Below are positions 42,264-51,306 of a stretch of DNA of 64,000 bases, one piece after another. A program made the translations under genes and the position numbers. The notes beneath the pieces are model-generated. The model saw only the letters and a program-made list of their open reading frames with translations, made no database searches and was not told where the DNA came from. Positions within the stretch are counted from its first letter, which is position 1, and each line of letters opens with the position of its first letter. Source of the DNA: Agrobacterium sp. a22-2 (GTDB lineage: Bacteria > Pseudomonadota > Alphaproteobacteria > Rhizobiales > Rhizobiaceae); assembly GCF_012276985.1 (NCBI RefSeq), contig NZ_JAAXMM010000002.1, positions 1 to 64,000 of the forward strand, given 5' to 3'.

Positions 42264-42938
42264 ATGTCAATAGCAGTAAAATCGCGGGGAGGGCGTCCGC
42301 TTGCCTTTTCCGTGGATGAACGTCGACGGCTGATTTTGGAGGCCGCCGAGCGAGTGTTTGTCGAGCAGGGTTACGGTGCCTCGACGATGGAAGAGATTGC
42401 CCGCGCGGCGGAAATGTCGAAGAAGACGCTCTACCAGTATTTTACGGACAAGGAATCGCTGTTTGCCGCCTTGCTGCAGAGCGATGTCATGCCTGATTTT
42501 CCGGAGGTTCCAGGCGATGGTCCCGCCTCACCCGAACTGCTGCGCGAAACCTTCACGACGATCGCCCGCGCCATTCTGGCGCCTCGGCAGATTGCGCTGA
42601 CGCGTCTGGTGATTTCGGAAGCACCGAAGACGCCGGAACTGGCCGCCAGCTTCTACTATAACTATATCGAACGGTTCCGCCGCACGATTTCCGATCGCCT
42701 GCTGGAACTGGAAAAGGCTGGGATGGTCGAGGCAACCCGTGCGATTGCCATGCTCGAGCCGATCATGGGTATCATCCTGGGACCGGTCCATATCAAGACG
42801 TTGCTGTGCTGCGAGATGGCCTGTACCGAGGCGTTGGATGAGCGGGTCGATTTTGTCATGAAGTTGACCGGATTCGAATGTCCGGCGCAGTCGAAGTACG
42901 ACAAGGTAGAGCGTCCGTTTGAGGTTCGCTCGACCTAG
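42264..42938 (+). CDS. TetR/AcrR-family transcriptional regulator
   Basis: A 224-residue regulator. The helix-turn-helix covers about residues 25-70 (ILEAAERVFVEQGYGASTME, then EIARAAEMSKKTLYQYF), and the remainder is the helical ligand domain, with the AefR/TetR_C_7-like feature APRQIALTRLVISEAPKTPE. The ATG at 42264 has GGAG upstream. No efflux or enzyme operon adjoins it, so targets are probably elsewhere. Confidence 0.88.
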   Translation: MSIAVKSRGGRPLAFSVDERRRLILEAAERVFVEQGYGASTMEEIARAAEMSKKTLYQYFTDKESLFAALLQSDVMPDFPEVPGDGPASPELLRETFTTIARAILAPRQIALTRLVISEAPKTPELAASFYYNYIERFRRTISDRLLELEKAGMVEATRAIAMLEPIMGIILGPVHIKTLLCCEMACTEALDERVDFVMKLTGFECPAQSKYDKVERPFEVRST

Positions 42939-42950
42939 CTGCAGACGGGC

Positions 42951-43262
42951 CTACTGGTCGTCGGCCGTCATGTTTTCAAGATAGAAGGCTTCGATCTGTT
43001 CGGAAGGCGAGGCCTGAACGCGCTCTCCTTTTACGGCAGGAGCTGTTGTCGGCACGGCGGTAGCGGCTTTTTTCCCGCCTTCGATGCTCCAGAGCGCATT
43101 GGCAAGCGACGAGGAAAGAAGCGTGCTGCTGACGGCGACACTTCCTGAGGCGCGCGAGCGCGTCGCCGTCACGACTTCAGCTGCGCTGTCGTCGCTTTCA
43201 ATGCCGCTGTAAAGATAGCGGTTCTGGTAATAAGAATTGCTTAGGCTGCTGTCGATCCTCAT
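42951..43262 (-). CDS. Small protein of unknown function under a CtrA-type box
   Basis: A 103-residue, Ser/Thr/Ala-rich, apparently disordered protein with the N-terminus MRIDSSLSNSYYQNRYLYSG and no membrane segment or signal peptide. The ATG at 43262 is preferred to 43277. A TTAA-N7-TTAA motif lies 25 bases upstream, which suggests control by the cell-cycle regulator CtrA and possibly a link to motility or the cell surface. I recognise no domain. Confidence 0.65.
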   Translation of the reverse strand: MRIDSSLSNSYYQNRYLYSGIESDDSAAEVVTATRSRASGSVAVSSTLLSSSLANALWSIEGGKKAATAVPTTAPAVKGERVQASPSEQIEAFYLENMTADDQ

Positions 43263-43286
43263 AGCAGACCCTCTCATTATTGCTCG

Positions 43287-43301
43287 TTAACCTTTTATTA
43301 A
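43287..43301. promoter_or_regulatory. CtrA-type box
   Basis: TTAACCTTTTATTAA fits the CtrA consensus TTAA-N7-TTAA exactly, 25 bases upstream of the 43262 start. Exact matches are uncommon in GC-rich DNA, but binding is untested. Confidence 0.5.
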
Positions 43302-43496
43302 CCCTTGAAGCTTGCGCGAGGCTTGCGTCATTCGCCTTTTCCGCGCATCGGTGGGAATGTGGCATGGCGTTTGCTGCGACCAAATCTGGGGGCATAGCGG
43401 CGTTTTTCCCTGCTATGTGGTGTCGCCGATGTGGCAAGACGGCCCGGCTGGTGCTACCTCTGCGGGCGGTACCAGGCAAATCGGGAGAGAAACCAT

Positions 43497-44117
43497 ATGC
43501 TGAAACTCTATGTCTCACCGGGAAGTTGTTCGCTTGCCGCGCATATCGCGCTCGAGGAGGCAGGGGCGGACTATGTGGCCGAAAAAGTCGAACTGGCAAA
43601 GGGCGCCCAGCACCAGCCGGATTTCCTGGCCATCAATCCGAAGGCCCGGGTGCCGGCACTGGCGACCGATCGTGGCATTCTGACCGAAAATCCCGCTATT
43701 CTTGCCTACATTGCCCAAACGCATCCCGGCTCCGGGCTGGCGCCACTCGACGACGCGTTTGCTTTCGGGCGGATTCAGTCCTTCAATGCCTATCTGGCCT
43801 CGACGGTGCATGTCGCCCACGCGCACCGGCCGCGCGGCAGCCGCTGGGCGGACGATCCGGCGGCGCTGGAGGCAATGAAGCTCAAGGTTCCGAAGAATAT
43901 GGCCGATTGCTTCGAACTGATCGAAACGACGATGTTCGCCGGCCCCTGGGTCATGGGCGACCAGTATACGATCGCCGATCCCTATCTTTTCACGATCGCC
44001 AGCTGGCTGGAATCCGATGGCGTCGATCCGGCCCGCTTCCCGAAGGTGCTGGACCACCGCAACCGCATGGCCGAGCGCCCGGCGGTCAAGGCTGTGCTGG
44101 CATGGTTGAAGGGGTAA
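43497..44117 (+). CDS. Glutathione S-transferase
   Basis: A 206-residue GST with an N-terminal thioredoxin-like domain (MLKLYVSPGSCSLAAHIALE, Ser11/Cys12 in the catalytic region as in beta-class enzymes) and the cis-Pro block KARVPAL, then ENPAILAYIAQ. The helical C-terminal domain runs from about 90 to 205. Conjugates glutathione to electrophiles. The ATG at 43497 follows GGGAGA; the frame to 43431 is not family-like. A stand-alone gene. Confidence 0.92.
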   Translation: MLKLYVSPGSCSLAAHIALEEAGADYVAEKVELAKGAQHQPDFLAINPKARVPALATDRGILTENPAILAYIAQTHPGSGLAPLDDAFAFGRIQSFNAYLASTVHVAHAHRPRGSRWADDPAALEAMKLKVPKNMADCFELIETTMFAGPWVMGDQYTIADPYLFTIASWLESDGVDPARFPKVLDHRNRMAERPAVKAVLAWLKG

Positions 44118-44198
44118 TAGGTAAGCCCGGAGATCGATAGATGCCTGGCGCTATAGCAATGCCAGATCTGATCCGGCATTGCTGCAAGGAGCATACCC

Positions 44199-46322
44199 TC
44201 ACATCTTGCCCGCCACCTTGATGGCAAATGCGTATTCGAAGGCGATTTCCTCCAGGCGCTGGAAGCGGCCGGATTTGCCGCCGTGGCCGGCGGCCATGTT
44301 GGTTTTCAAGAGGATCGGTGCTTCGCCTGTGGTGTGCTCGCGGAGCTTGGCCACCCACTTGGTCGGTTCCCAATAGGTGACGCGCGGGTCGGTGAGGCCG
44401 GACAGAGCGAGGATCGGCGGATAGGGTTTTGCGCCGACATTGTCATAAGGGCTATAGGCGGCGATCCAGCGGTATTCTTCTTCCGACTCGATCGGATTGC
44501 CCCATTCCGGCCATTCCGGAGGGGTCAGCGGCAGGGTATCGTCGAGCATGGTATTCAAGACGTCGACAAAGGGCACGGCGGCGATCACGCCGGCGAATTT
44601 TTCCGGTGCCATGTTGGCGATCGCGCCCATCAGCATGCCGCCGGCCGATCCGCCTTCGGCGATGATATTCTCGTAGGAGGTGAACTTCTCGGCTACCAGG
44701 TGGTCGGCTGCAGCGATGAAATCCTTGAAGGTGTTGACCTTCTTTTCCATCTTGCCGTCTTCGTACCACTGGAAACCCTTGTCCTTGCCGCCGCGGATAT
44801 GGGCGATGGCATAGACGAAGCCGCGATCGGCCAGCGACAGGCAATTGGTGTTGAAGCCGGCCGGAATGGTCATGCCATAGGCGCCATAGCCATAGAGTAA
44901 GCAGGGCGCGGTGCCGTCGAGCGCGGTATCCCGGCGGTAGAGCAGGGTGACGGGCACGAGTTCGCCGTCATGGGCGGGCGCAAAGACGCGGCGGGTGACG
45001 TAGTCGTCGGGATTGTGACCGGACGGCACCTCCTGGGTCTTCAGCAGCGTGCGCTCACGGGTCGCCATATCGTAGTCGTAAAGCTGGCTCGGGGTGGTCA
45101 TTGAGGAATAGGAAAAGCGGATGACATTGGTGTCGTATTCGGCAGCCCCCTGCAGGCCGAGCGAATAGGCCTCTTCGGCAAAGGCGATGGAATGCTCTTC
45201 TCCGGTCGCGCGGTCGCGGATCATGATGCGCGGCAGGCCGTCGCGGCGCTCCAGCCAGACCAGGTGGCGGGCGAAGGCCATATGGCTGAGGATCAGTCGG
45301 CCCGGCTCGTGCGGCACCAGTTCCGCCCAGTGCTCTTTGCCCGGCGTGGCCACCGGCGCCACGCAGATCTTGAAGTCCTTGGCGCCGTCGGCATTGGTCA
45401 GGATGTAGAAGACGTCGCCGCCTTCGGTCATCGAATATTCGACGCCTTCCTCGCGCTCGGCGACGATGGCCGGCTCGGCAGTCAGGTCCCCGGTCGAGAG
45501 AATGCGGTATTCCGAGGTCTCGTGGTCATGGATGTCGATATAGATGTAGTCGTCGAGCAGCGAGCCGCCGACGCCCATGAAGAAGCCCGGGTCGGCTTCC
45601 TCATAGACCAGCCGGTCGGCCGATTGCGGCTGGCCGATGATGTGATGGAAGACCTTGGAGGGACGATGATTCTCGTCCTGTAACGTATAGAAGAAGCTCT
45701 TGCCGTCCGGCGCCCAGGCGCCGTCGCCGCCTGTATTTTCAATCACGTCGTCGAGGTCTTCGCCACTTGCGAGATCGCGCACCCGCAGCGTGAAATATTC
45801 CGAGCCCTTGTCGTCATATCCCCAGATGCCAAGGCTGTGATCGGTCGAATGGTCGATGCCGGCCAGGCGGAAATAATCCTTGCCTGCGGCTTCCTTGTCG
45901 CCGTCGAGCAGCAGTTGGCGAATCGTTTCGTCCTTGTGGTCGGCATCGCGGGAAACACGGAAATAGCGGGGCTGTTCGCCGCCGGTGACGAAAGCCGTGC
46001 CATAGGCAAACGGTCCATCCTTCATCGGAATGGACGAATCGTCTTCCTTGATGCGGCCTTTCATCTCTGCAAACAGCTTTTTCTGCAGGTCTCTGGTGTC
46101 GGCCATGGCCGCGTCCATATAGGCGTTTTCCGCCTCCAGATGACGACGCAGTTCCGCGTCCAGCAGCGTCGGATCCTTGAACATCGCCTGCCAGTTTTCG
46201 GCCCGCATCCAGGCATAGTCGTCGGTGCGGGTTATGCCGTGGCGGGTATCCCGGTGCGGTTTCTTCAGCGCGACGGGAGCCTCGGGCAGGTTCTGGAAAA
46301 CGGACTTTGGCGTGGAGGACAA
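44199..46322 (-). CDS. ptrB: Oligopeptidase B (S9 prolyl oligopeptidase family)
   Basis: About 707 residues: an N-terminal beta-propeller (to ~residue 420) and a C-terminal alpha/beta hydrolase domain. The catalytic triad is Ser in AEGGSAGGMLMGA, Asp in LSGLTDPRVTYWEP and His in MAAGHGGKSGRF. The enzyme cleaves peptides after basic residues in the cytoplasm. No ATG gives a family-like N-terminus: the frame to 46460 adds a proline-rich stretch that includes the promoter, so I propose a TTG at 46322 giving (M)SSTPKSVFQNLPEAPV. The start is the least certain part. Confidence 0.88.
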   Translation of the reverse strand: MSSTPKSVFQNLPEAPVALKKPHRDTRHGITRTDDYAWMRAENWQAMFKDPTLLDAELRRHLEAENAYMDAAMADTRDLQKKLFAEMKGRIKEDDSSIPMKDGPFAYGTAFVTGGEQPRYFRVSRDADHKDETIRQLLLDGDKEAAGKDYFRLAGIDHSTDHSLGIWGYDDKGSEYFTLRVRDLASGEDLDDVIENTGGDGAWAPDGKSFFYTLQDENHRPSKVFHHIIGQPQSADRLVYEEADPGFFMGVGGSLLDDYIYIDIHDHETSEYRILSTGDLTAEPAIVAEREEGVEYSMTEGGDVFYILTNADGAKDFKICVAPVATPGKEHWAELVPHEPGRLILSHMAFARHLVWLERRDGLPRIMIRDRATGEEHSIAFAEEAYSLGLQGAAEYDTNVIRFSYSSMTTPSQLYDYDMATRERTLLKTQEVPSGHNPDDYVTRRVFAPAHDGELVPVTLLYRRDTALDGTAPCLLYGYGAYGMTIPAGFNTNCLSLADRGFVYAIAHIRGGKDKGFQWYEDGKMEKKVNTFKDFIAAADHLVAEKFTSYENIIAEGGSAGGMLMGAIANMAPEKFAGVIAAVPFVDVLNTMLDDTLPLTPPEWPEWGNPIESEEEYRWIAAYSPYDNVGAKPYPPILALSGLTDPRVTYWEPTKWVAKLREHTTGEAPILLKTNMAAGHGGKSGRFQRLEEIAFEYAFAIKVAGKM

Positions 46323-46364
46323 GGGCTGGTCTCGCTCTATCGGAGGTATCGGTACTGGCCTTGA

Positions 46365-46393
46365 GAGATAGACAGGCGGCGGGCACCGATCAA
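46365..46393 (-). promoter_or_regulatory. Promoter of ptrB
   Basis: Minus-strand TTGATC (46393-46388), a 17-base spacer and TATCTC (46370-46365). It sits inside the long upstream frame of ptrB, which supports the downstream TTG start at 46322. Confidence 0.4.
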
Positions 46394-46460
46394 GGGGAGA
46401 ATGAACCGTGACTGCGCCATCGGCGCCGCAGCCCTGCCGGTCTTTCCGCGTGATCCGCAA

Positions 46461-47750
46461 TCACACGTCCTCGAATTTGACCGCCTTCAGCTTGTCGATA
46501 CCCAGCACCTGCAGCGCTAGCTTCTCGTAGAAGGGCTCCGCCTGGCCGCTCTTGATCTTGTGTAGGAAGTATTTCTCGAAGCCGATCTTGGCGGCATGGA
46601 CCCACTTGCCCTGCGACGACCAGTTGACATTGCGCGGCGGGATCTGCGGCTGTGCCACGAAAGCGATGCCTCCGTCGCCGAAATCGGCCAGGCACACGGC
46701 GTTCCAACTGCCCTGCGCATTGGGTTTCTCACCGCGGACCAGCCGGGCGATGTTCTGGGCCGTCGCCGTCACCATGCTCTCGATCATGAAGCCGGTCTTC
46801 GGCACACCGACCGGAACGGGAGTCTTGCCGGTCGGCGGAATGGCGACGCAGACGCCGACGGCGAAGACGTTCTGGAACTTGCCGTTCTGCTGGTGCTTGT
46901 CGACCAGGATGAAGCCGCGCGGATTGGTCAGGCCCTCGATATCGCGCACCGCCTCGACGCCGCGGAAGGCCGGCAGCATCATCGTGTAGGACGATGCGAC
47001 TTCATGGATCGCCTTGGTCGAGCCGTCATCGTTGACCTCCTCGACCGTCACCTTGTCGGCCTCGAACTTCTGTACCTTCGAGTTGCATATCCACTTGATG
47101 TGCTTGGAGCGAAGGGCACTTTCGAGCAAGCCCTTGGTATCGCCGACCCCATCGAGACCGAGATGGCCGATATAGGGTTCCGAGGTGACGAAGGTCATTG
47201 GCACCTTGTCGCGGATCTTTGCGTCGCGCAGCGCCTTTTCCAGGATGAAAGCGAATTCATAGGCCGGGCCATAGCAGGAAGCGCCCTGTGCCGCGCCGAT
47301 CACCACGGGACCGGGTGTCTTGACCAGTTGGTCGAAGGCCGCCTTGGCGTCCAGCGCATGGTCGATATGGCAGACCGAATGGGTGTGGGCGGCCGGGCCG
47401 AAGCCGGGGATTTCGTCAAAGGCCAGTTCCGGCCCGGTGGCGATGACCAGATAGTCGTAGTCCAGGGATGTGCCGTCCATGAGCTCGATGCGGTTCTCCG
47501 TCGCATGCAGCCGCTTGGCGCCCTGTGGATGCAGGGCGATATCCCGTTTGCGGCAGGCCGGCGCCAGATCCACCTCGATGCTGTCGCGATCCCGCCACCC
47601 GACGGCGACCCACGGATTGGAGGGGACGAAGGAATATTTCGACCCCTTGCTGACCACGCTGACGCGGTGTTCGCGCCCCAGCGCGTCCCGCAATTCATAC
47701 GCCATGATCGTGCCGCCCAGACCGGCACCCAGAACCACCACATGCGCCAT
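46461..47750 (-). CDS. sqr: Sulfide:quinone oxidoreductase
   Basis: A 429-residue flavoprotein that oxidises sulfide and passes electrons to quinone at the inner membrane. The FAD motif is VVVLGAGLGGTIMAYEL at the N-terminus. All three redox cysteines of SQR are found: Cys127 (SVCHIDHA), Cys159 (GASCYGPAYEFAF) and the third in AVCLADFGDGG. The C-terminal amphipathic region (residues ~380-425) would bind the membrane. The ATG at 47750 is preferred to 47765. The upstream region is AT-rich with a palindrome, suggesting regulated expression. Confidence 0.9.
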   Translation of the reverse strand: MAHVVVLGAGLGGTIMAYELRDALGREHRVSVVSKGSKYSFVPSNPWVAVGWRDRDSIEVDLAPACRKRDIALHPQGAKRLHATENRIELMDGTSLDYDYLVIATGPELAFDEIPGFGPAAHTHSVCHIDHALDAKAAFDQLVKTPGPVVIGAAQGASCYGPAYEFAFILEKALRDAKIRDKVPMTFVTSEPYIGHLGLDGVGDTKGLLESALRSKHIKWICNSKVQKFEADKVTVEEVNDDGSTKAIHEVASSYTMMLPAFRGVEAVRDIEGLTNPRGFILVDKHQQNGKFQNVFAVGVCVAIPPTGKTPVPVGVPKTGFMIESMVTATAQNIARLVRGEKPNAQGSWNAVCLADFGDGGIAFVAQPQIPPRNVNWSSQGKWVHAAKIGFEKYFLHKIKSGQAEPFYEKLALQVLGIDKLKAVKFEDV

Positions 47751-48108
47751 AGACAATCCTCCCATTGCGTAAAGCGTTAGATATTAAATATCGTATATAT
47801 GAATTATTGAAGGTATGAATTGATATCTGTCAAGACCGGAAAAATAAGTGTGGCAAGCCTGCCGTCCTCCGGCACCTGTTTGGTCAATTAGATCGCTTAC
47901 ATTCACCAATTCTCAAATGTGCTCCTGTATCTCTTCTCGATGCTGGACATGACCGGCGAACGCGCACGCGGATCGCCTGCCCGGCAGATCAGGGGCATGT
48001 CGCGCTCCGCATATCCTTGTCGGTCGACCTAGATCGAATAGGGATATCCGCGAATTTGGACTATTGCCGCGGTTCCGTCGCGCCCGATCGGACGCGCCGC
48101 GCGGCAGA
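47751..48108. other. Divergent intergenic region with AT-rich sqr promoter
   Basis: A 358-base interval between sqr and the GGDEF/EAL gene. The 70 bases next to sqr are AT-rich and contain GATATT-A-AATATC (47780-47792), a perfect 13-bp palindrome, and two TATGAATT copies. Such a site could bind an ArsR-type sulfide-responsive repressor, but no regulator is adjacent. The rest shows nothing I can name. Confidence 0.4.
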
Positions 48109-50067
48109 ATGGAGCGCCGTGTGGCGAGACTGGTATCGATGACAGTGCCACAGGTCGATGCGGCGGATATCCTGCTTGAGGAAGAGGCGCTTCGCCGTGC
48201 TGATGCGCTTTTGTTGCAGCAGGAAGTGGCCAAGGCCATCCATCCGATCATCGCCCGGGCCCTGACGCCGCTTGCGACCTATTTCGGCGGCATCATCATC
48301 GTCTATTATTTCCTGGAAACGACCGGCGGCTTCCTGGTCATGTCGCTCCTGTCGGCGATAACGGCGGCACTTCTGCTCATGGCGGAACATCGCTGGCTGG
48401 CGGACTATCGCAGTATTCGGCAGTTGGAGGCGGCCAGCGCCGTTGTCGGTCTGCTGATCTATGCCAATATCCTCGCATTCCTGCACTTCCACCCGGAGCC
48501 GGCGCGGCTCTCCTATTTCATCCTGTCGATGATGTCGGTGGTGACGGTCGGGGCGACCTTGCGCGTGGTGATCGGCGGCGCCGTGCTGTCGCTTTCCACC
48601 ATGCTGTGGATGGCCTACGGCCTGGGGCCGGATATCTTCGAACAATATGCGATGCTCGGCATTGCTTGCGCCTTCGTCGCTTTCGGCATGGTGCTGTTGA
48701 TGCGTAACGCCATCGGACGGGCCGTCAAGGCACGGATCCTCGCCGATGCACTGCGCGGCAAGGCGCAGGAACAGGCGCACAAGGATGCGCTGACCGATCT
48801 GCCGAACCGCCGCCGATTCTTCATCGAGCTGGAAGCCTTGCTGGAGCCGGAGGCCAATTCCGGTCCTTTTTATATGGGGATTATCGATCTTGACGGGTTC
48901 AAGCCGGTCAACGACCTCTATGGCCACGCGGTCGGCGATGAGTTGCTAATTCAGGTCGGCGAGCGCTTGCGATCGATTTTCGTCCAGGAGCACATGGTCG
49001 CCAGGCTCGGCGGCGATGAATTCTCTCTGTTGATTACCCGGCCGATCACAGATGCGGCGTTGCTGGCGCTCGGTCGGCGCGCCATCGAGTCGCTCAGGCG
49101 GCCGTTTCGGGTCGGCGATCGGGATGTCACTATTTCCGGCTCAGGCGGCTTCGCCCAGTTCCCGCGCAATGGCCGCACGGCCAGCGAGATCTACGAGCGC
49201 GCCGACCATGCGCTCTACAGCGCCAAGAGCCACCGCCGCGGCGACATCGTCATCTTCGACGATCGCCATGAGGCCGACATCGGCAATATGGGTCGTGTCG
49301 AGCAGGTGCTGCGCATCACCGATCTTAATCGCGAACTGTCTGTCGTCTTCCAGCCGCAGGTCGACGTGGTCGCACGGCGTACCGTCGGCTTCGAGGCCCT
49401 GGCGCGCTGGGACAGCTCACGGCTCGGCAAGGTGGCGCCCGACATCTTTATTGCGGCGGCGGAGCGTTCTGGATTGATCGAGATGGTCACCGAAACCCTG
49501 TTGCGCAAGACGCTGGGCGCCATGGCCGACCTGCCGTCCGATATCCGTGTCGCCTTCAATCTTTCGGCATGCGATCTCGTCTCGGAACGGTCGATCGCCA
49601 ATATCTGTTCGATCGTCCGGGAGAGCGGCATCGAGCCCGGCCGGCTGGAATTCGAGATTACCGAGACGGCGATGATGACGGATTTCGAGCGTGCCAGGCA
49701 AGCGCTGACCACCCTGTCCGAAATGGGTTGCCGGATCGCGCTCGACGATTTCGGGTCCGGCTATTCCAGCTTCGGCTATATCCATCGCTTTCCGCTGAAC
49801 AAGATCAAGACCGACCGGGGATTCGTCAGCCAGTTGGGCGATGGCGCGATCGGCCACAACATCATTCGCGCCATGGTCGATCTCTGTCGCAACCTGGATC
49901 TGGATTGCCTTGTCGAAGGGGTGGAGACCGTCGGCCAGATGGAGGCCGCGCAGGCGGCTGGCGCGCGCTACGTTCAGGGCTATTATTTTGGCCGGCCGAT
50001 GCCCGTAGCCGAGGTCCTCGAATATCTGTCGGCCGAAGACGACAGGGTCGAGCGCCGGGTTTCCTGA
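48109..50067 (+). CDS. Membrane GGDEF-EAL c-di-GMP protein
   Basis: About 652 residues. Five or six membrane helices (roughly residues 45-210) precede a GGDEF domain with an intact RLGGDEFSLL active site and an EAL domain with FEALARWD, FEITETAMM and DDFGSGYSSFGY. Both catalytic sites look functional, so it could make or degrade c-di-GMP depending on its input. The sensory part is membrane-embedded, with no recognised ligand site. The start is uncertain; 48109 and 48139 are both in-frame ATGs without strong ribosome sites. Confidence 0.88.
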   Translation: MERRVARLVSMTVPQVDAADILLEEEALRRADALLLQQEVAKAIHPIIARALTPLATYFGGIIIVYYFLETTGGFLVMSLLSAITAALLLMAEHRWLADYRSIRQLEAASAVVGLLIYANILAFLHFHPEPARLSYFILSMMSVVTVGATLRVVIGGAVLSLSTMLWMAYGLGPDIFEQYAMLGIACAFVAFGMVLLMRNAIGRAVKARILADALRGKAQEQAHKDALTDLPNRRRFFIELEALLEPEANSGPFYMGIIDLDGFKPVNDLYGHAVGDELLIQVGERLRSIFVQEHMVARLGGDEFSLLITRPITDAALLALGRRAIESLRRPFRVGDRDVTISGSGGFAQFPRNGRTASEIYERADHALYSAKSHRRGDIVIFDDRHEADIGNMGRVEQVLRITDLNRELSVVFQPQVDVVARRTVGFEALARWDSSRLGKVAPDIFIAAAERSGLIEMVTETLLRKTLGAMADLPSDIRVAFNLSACDLVSERSIANICSIVRESGIEPGRLEFEITETAMMTDFERARQALTTLSEMGCRIALDDFGSGYSSFGYIHRFPLNKIKTDRGFVSQLGDGAIGHNIIRAMVDLCRNLDLDCLVEGVETVGQMEAAQAAGARYVQGYYFGRPMPVAEVLEYLSAEDDRVERRVS

Positions 50068-50071
50068 CCCT

Positions 50072-51214
50072 CTATCCCGGCAGGCGCGGCAGGTGCCGCT
50101 GCTTCGGCATCAGTTCGTTGAAAACGGTCATGCCGATCAGCGATAGCGGCAGGGCGAGCATGGCGCCGACCGCGCCCCACATCCACGTCCAGAAGATGAT
50201 CGCGACAAAGACCGCGAAAGCGTTGATTTCCAGTCGCTTGCCCATGACGGCCGGTGTTACCAGATTTTCGACCACCGCATGCACCGTGAAGAAAGCCACG
50301 GCCGGCGCCAGGCCAAGGATCAGACTGTCGTGGGTCAGCATGCCGGCGACGCCGAGCGCCAGCGTCATGATGGTCACTCCCAGGAAGGGAACGAAGCTGG
50401 AGAGGAAAGCGAAGAAGCCCCACAGGATCGGCATCTGGAGGCCGCCGATCCAGGAGATGAGCACCATGGACAGACCGACGCCGGCATAGATCAGCGAGGC
50501 GGTGGCGAAGTAGTATCCGAGCGCTGTCTGGATGGCATTGTATGTGCGGATGGCGGCAAGCCGTCTGGCGCGGTCGCTAAAGCCGATAATCAGCGCCTTG
50601 CGGATCGCCAGCCGGCTGCCGAGAAACAGCAGGAGGGCGGCAAAGAAGATCAGTCCCTGCACGATCGCCGGGGTGACATTGCTGGCCACGGTCGACAAGA
50701 TGCTGCCGGTATTTTGCAGCACGGCCTCGATCGACACGGGGCCGCTGCGAAAGGTGGCGCTGGTGATGTGCAGCCACTCGATCTTTTCGAGATACGGCAC
50801 CCAGCGTTCGATCGCCCGCTCGGCCATAGCAGGCGCCTCTTGCGCAAGCTCAGCCATCGGCGTCAGCAGCGCATTGGCCCCCAGAATGACGATCAGCGCG
50901 AACAGCGTTGACAGAATAAAGGCGCTGGCCATGGGCGGCACGCCCAGTTCGCCAAGGCGGTCGGCGGCAAGTCCAAGGATCAGGCCGACAACCACGGCCA
51001 GCGTAATCGGCATCAGGACGGCCTTGGCAATGTAAATTGCCGCCACGGCCATGATCAGGAAAATGCCGATGACGGACCAGACCAAGGCAAGATCGAGCCC
51101 GGATTTGCGAATCCGGACACGATGGATCGTCTTGCGGTGATTACGACCGGCCTTTTCTGCAGCGCGCGCGTGCGTATCGCGCGGCATGTCCGCCCCGGTC
51201 GCTTTGTCGTCCAT
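50072..51214 (-). CDS. AI-2E family transporter
   Basis: A 380-residue membrane protein with about eight helices and a polar N-terminal ~45 residues. The C-terminal GFFAFLSSFVPFLGVTIMTL and the VMGKRLEINAFAVFVAIIFW segments are typical of the PerM/AI-2E (UPF0118) family, members of which export small molecules or act as Na+/H+ antiporters; autoinducer-2 export is shown only for some. It ends five bases from the convergent GGDEF/EAL gene. Confidence 0.88.
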   Translation of the reverse strand: MDDKATGADMPRDTHARAAEKAGRNHRKTIHRVRIRKSGLDLALVWSVIGIFLIMAVAAIYIAKAVLMPITLAVVVGLILGLAADRLGELGVPPMASAFILSTLFALIVILGANALLTPMAELAQEAPAMAERAIERWVPYLEKIEWLHITSATFRSGPVSIEAVLQNTGSILSTVASNVTPAIVQGLIFFAALLLFLGSRLAIRKALIIGFSDRARRLAAIRTYNAIQTALGYYFATASLIYAGVGLSMVLISWIGGLQMPILWGFFAFLSSFVPFLGVTIMTLALGVAGMLTHDSLILGLAPAVAFFTVHAVVENLVTPAVMGKRLEINAFAVFVAIIFWTWMWGAVGAMLALPLSLIGMTVFNELMPKQRHLPRLPG

Positions 51215-51306
51215 TGTCAGCCATCCCCGATTGCGATGCGGAACAACGCGGCGGGGCCCGCCCGGTTCCGCCGGGCGTGAGATTTTTTCGGGCAGGCTTT
51301 CCGGTG

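Noticed and set aside
48061..48927. Minus-strand frame of 288 codons
   Set aside because: Antisense to the GGDEF/EAL gene; no family resemblance.
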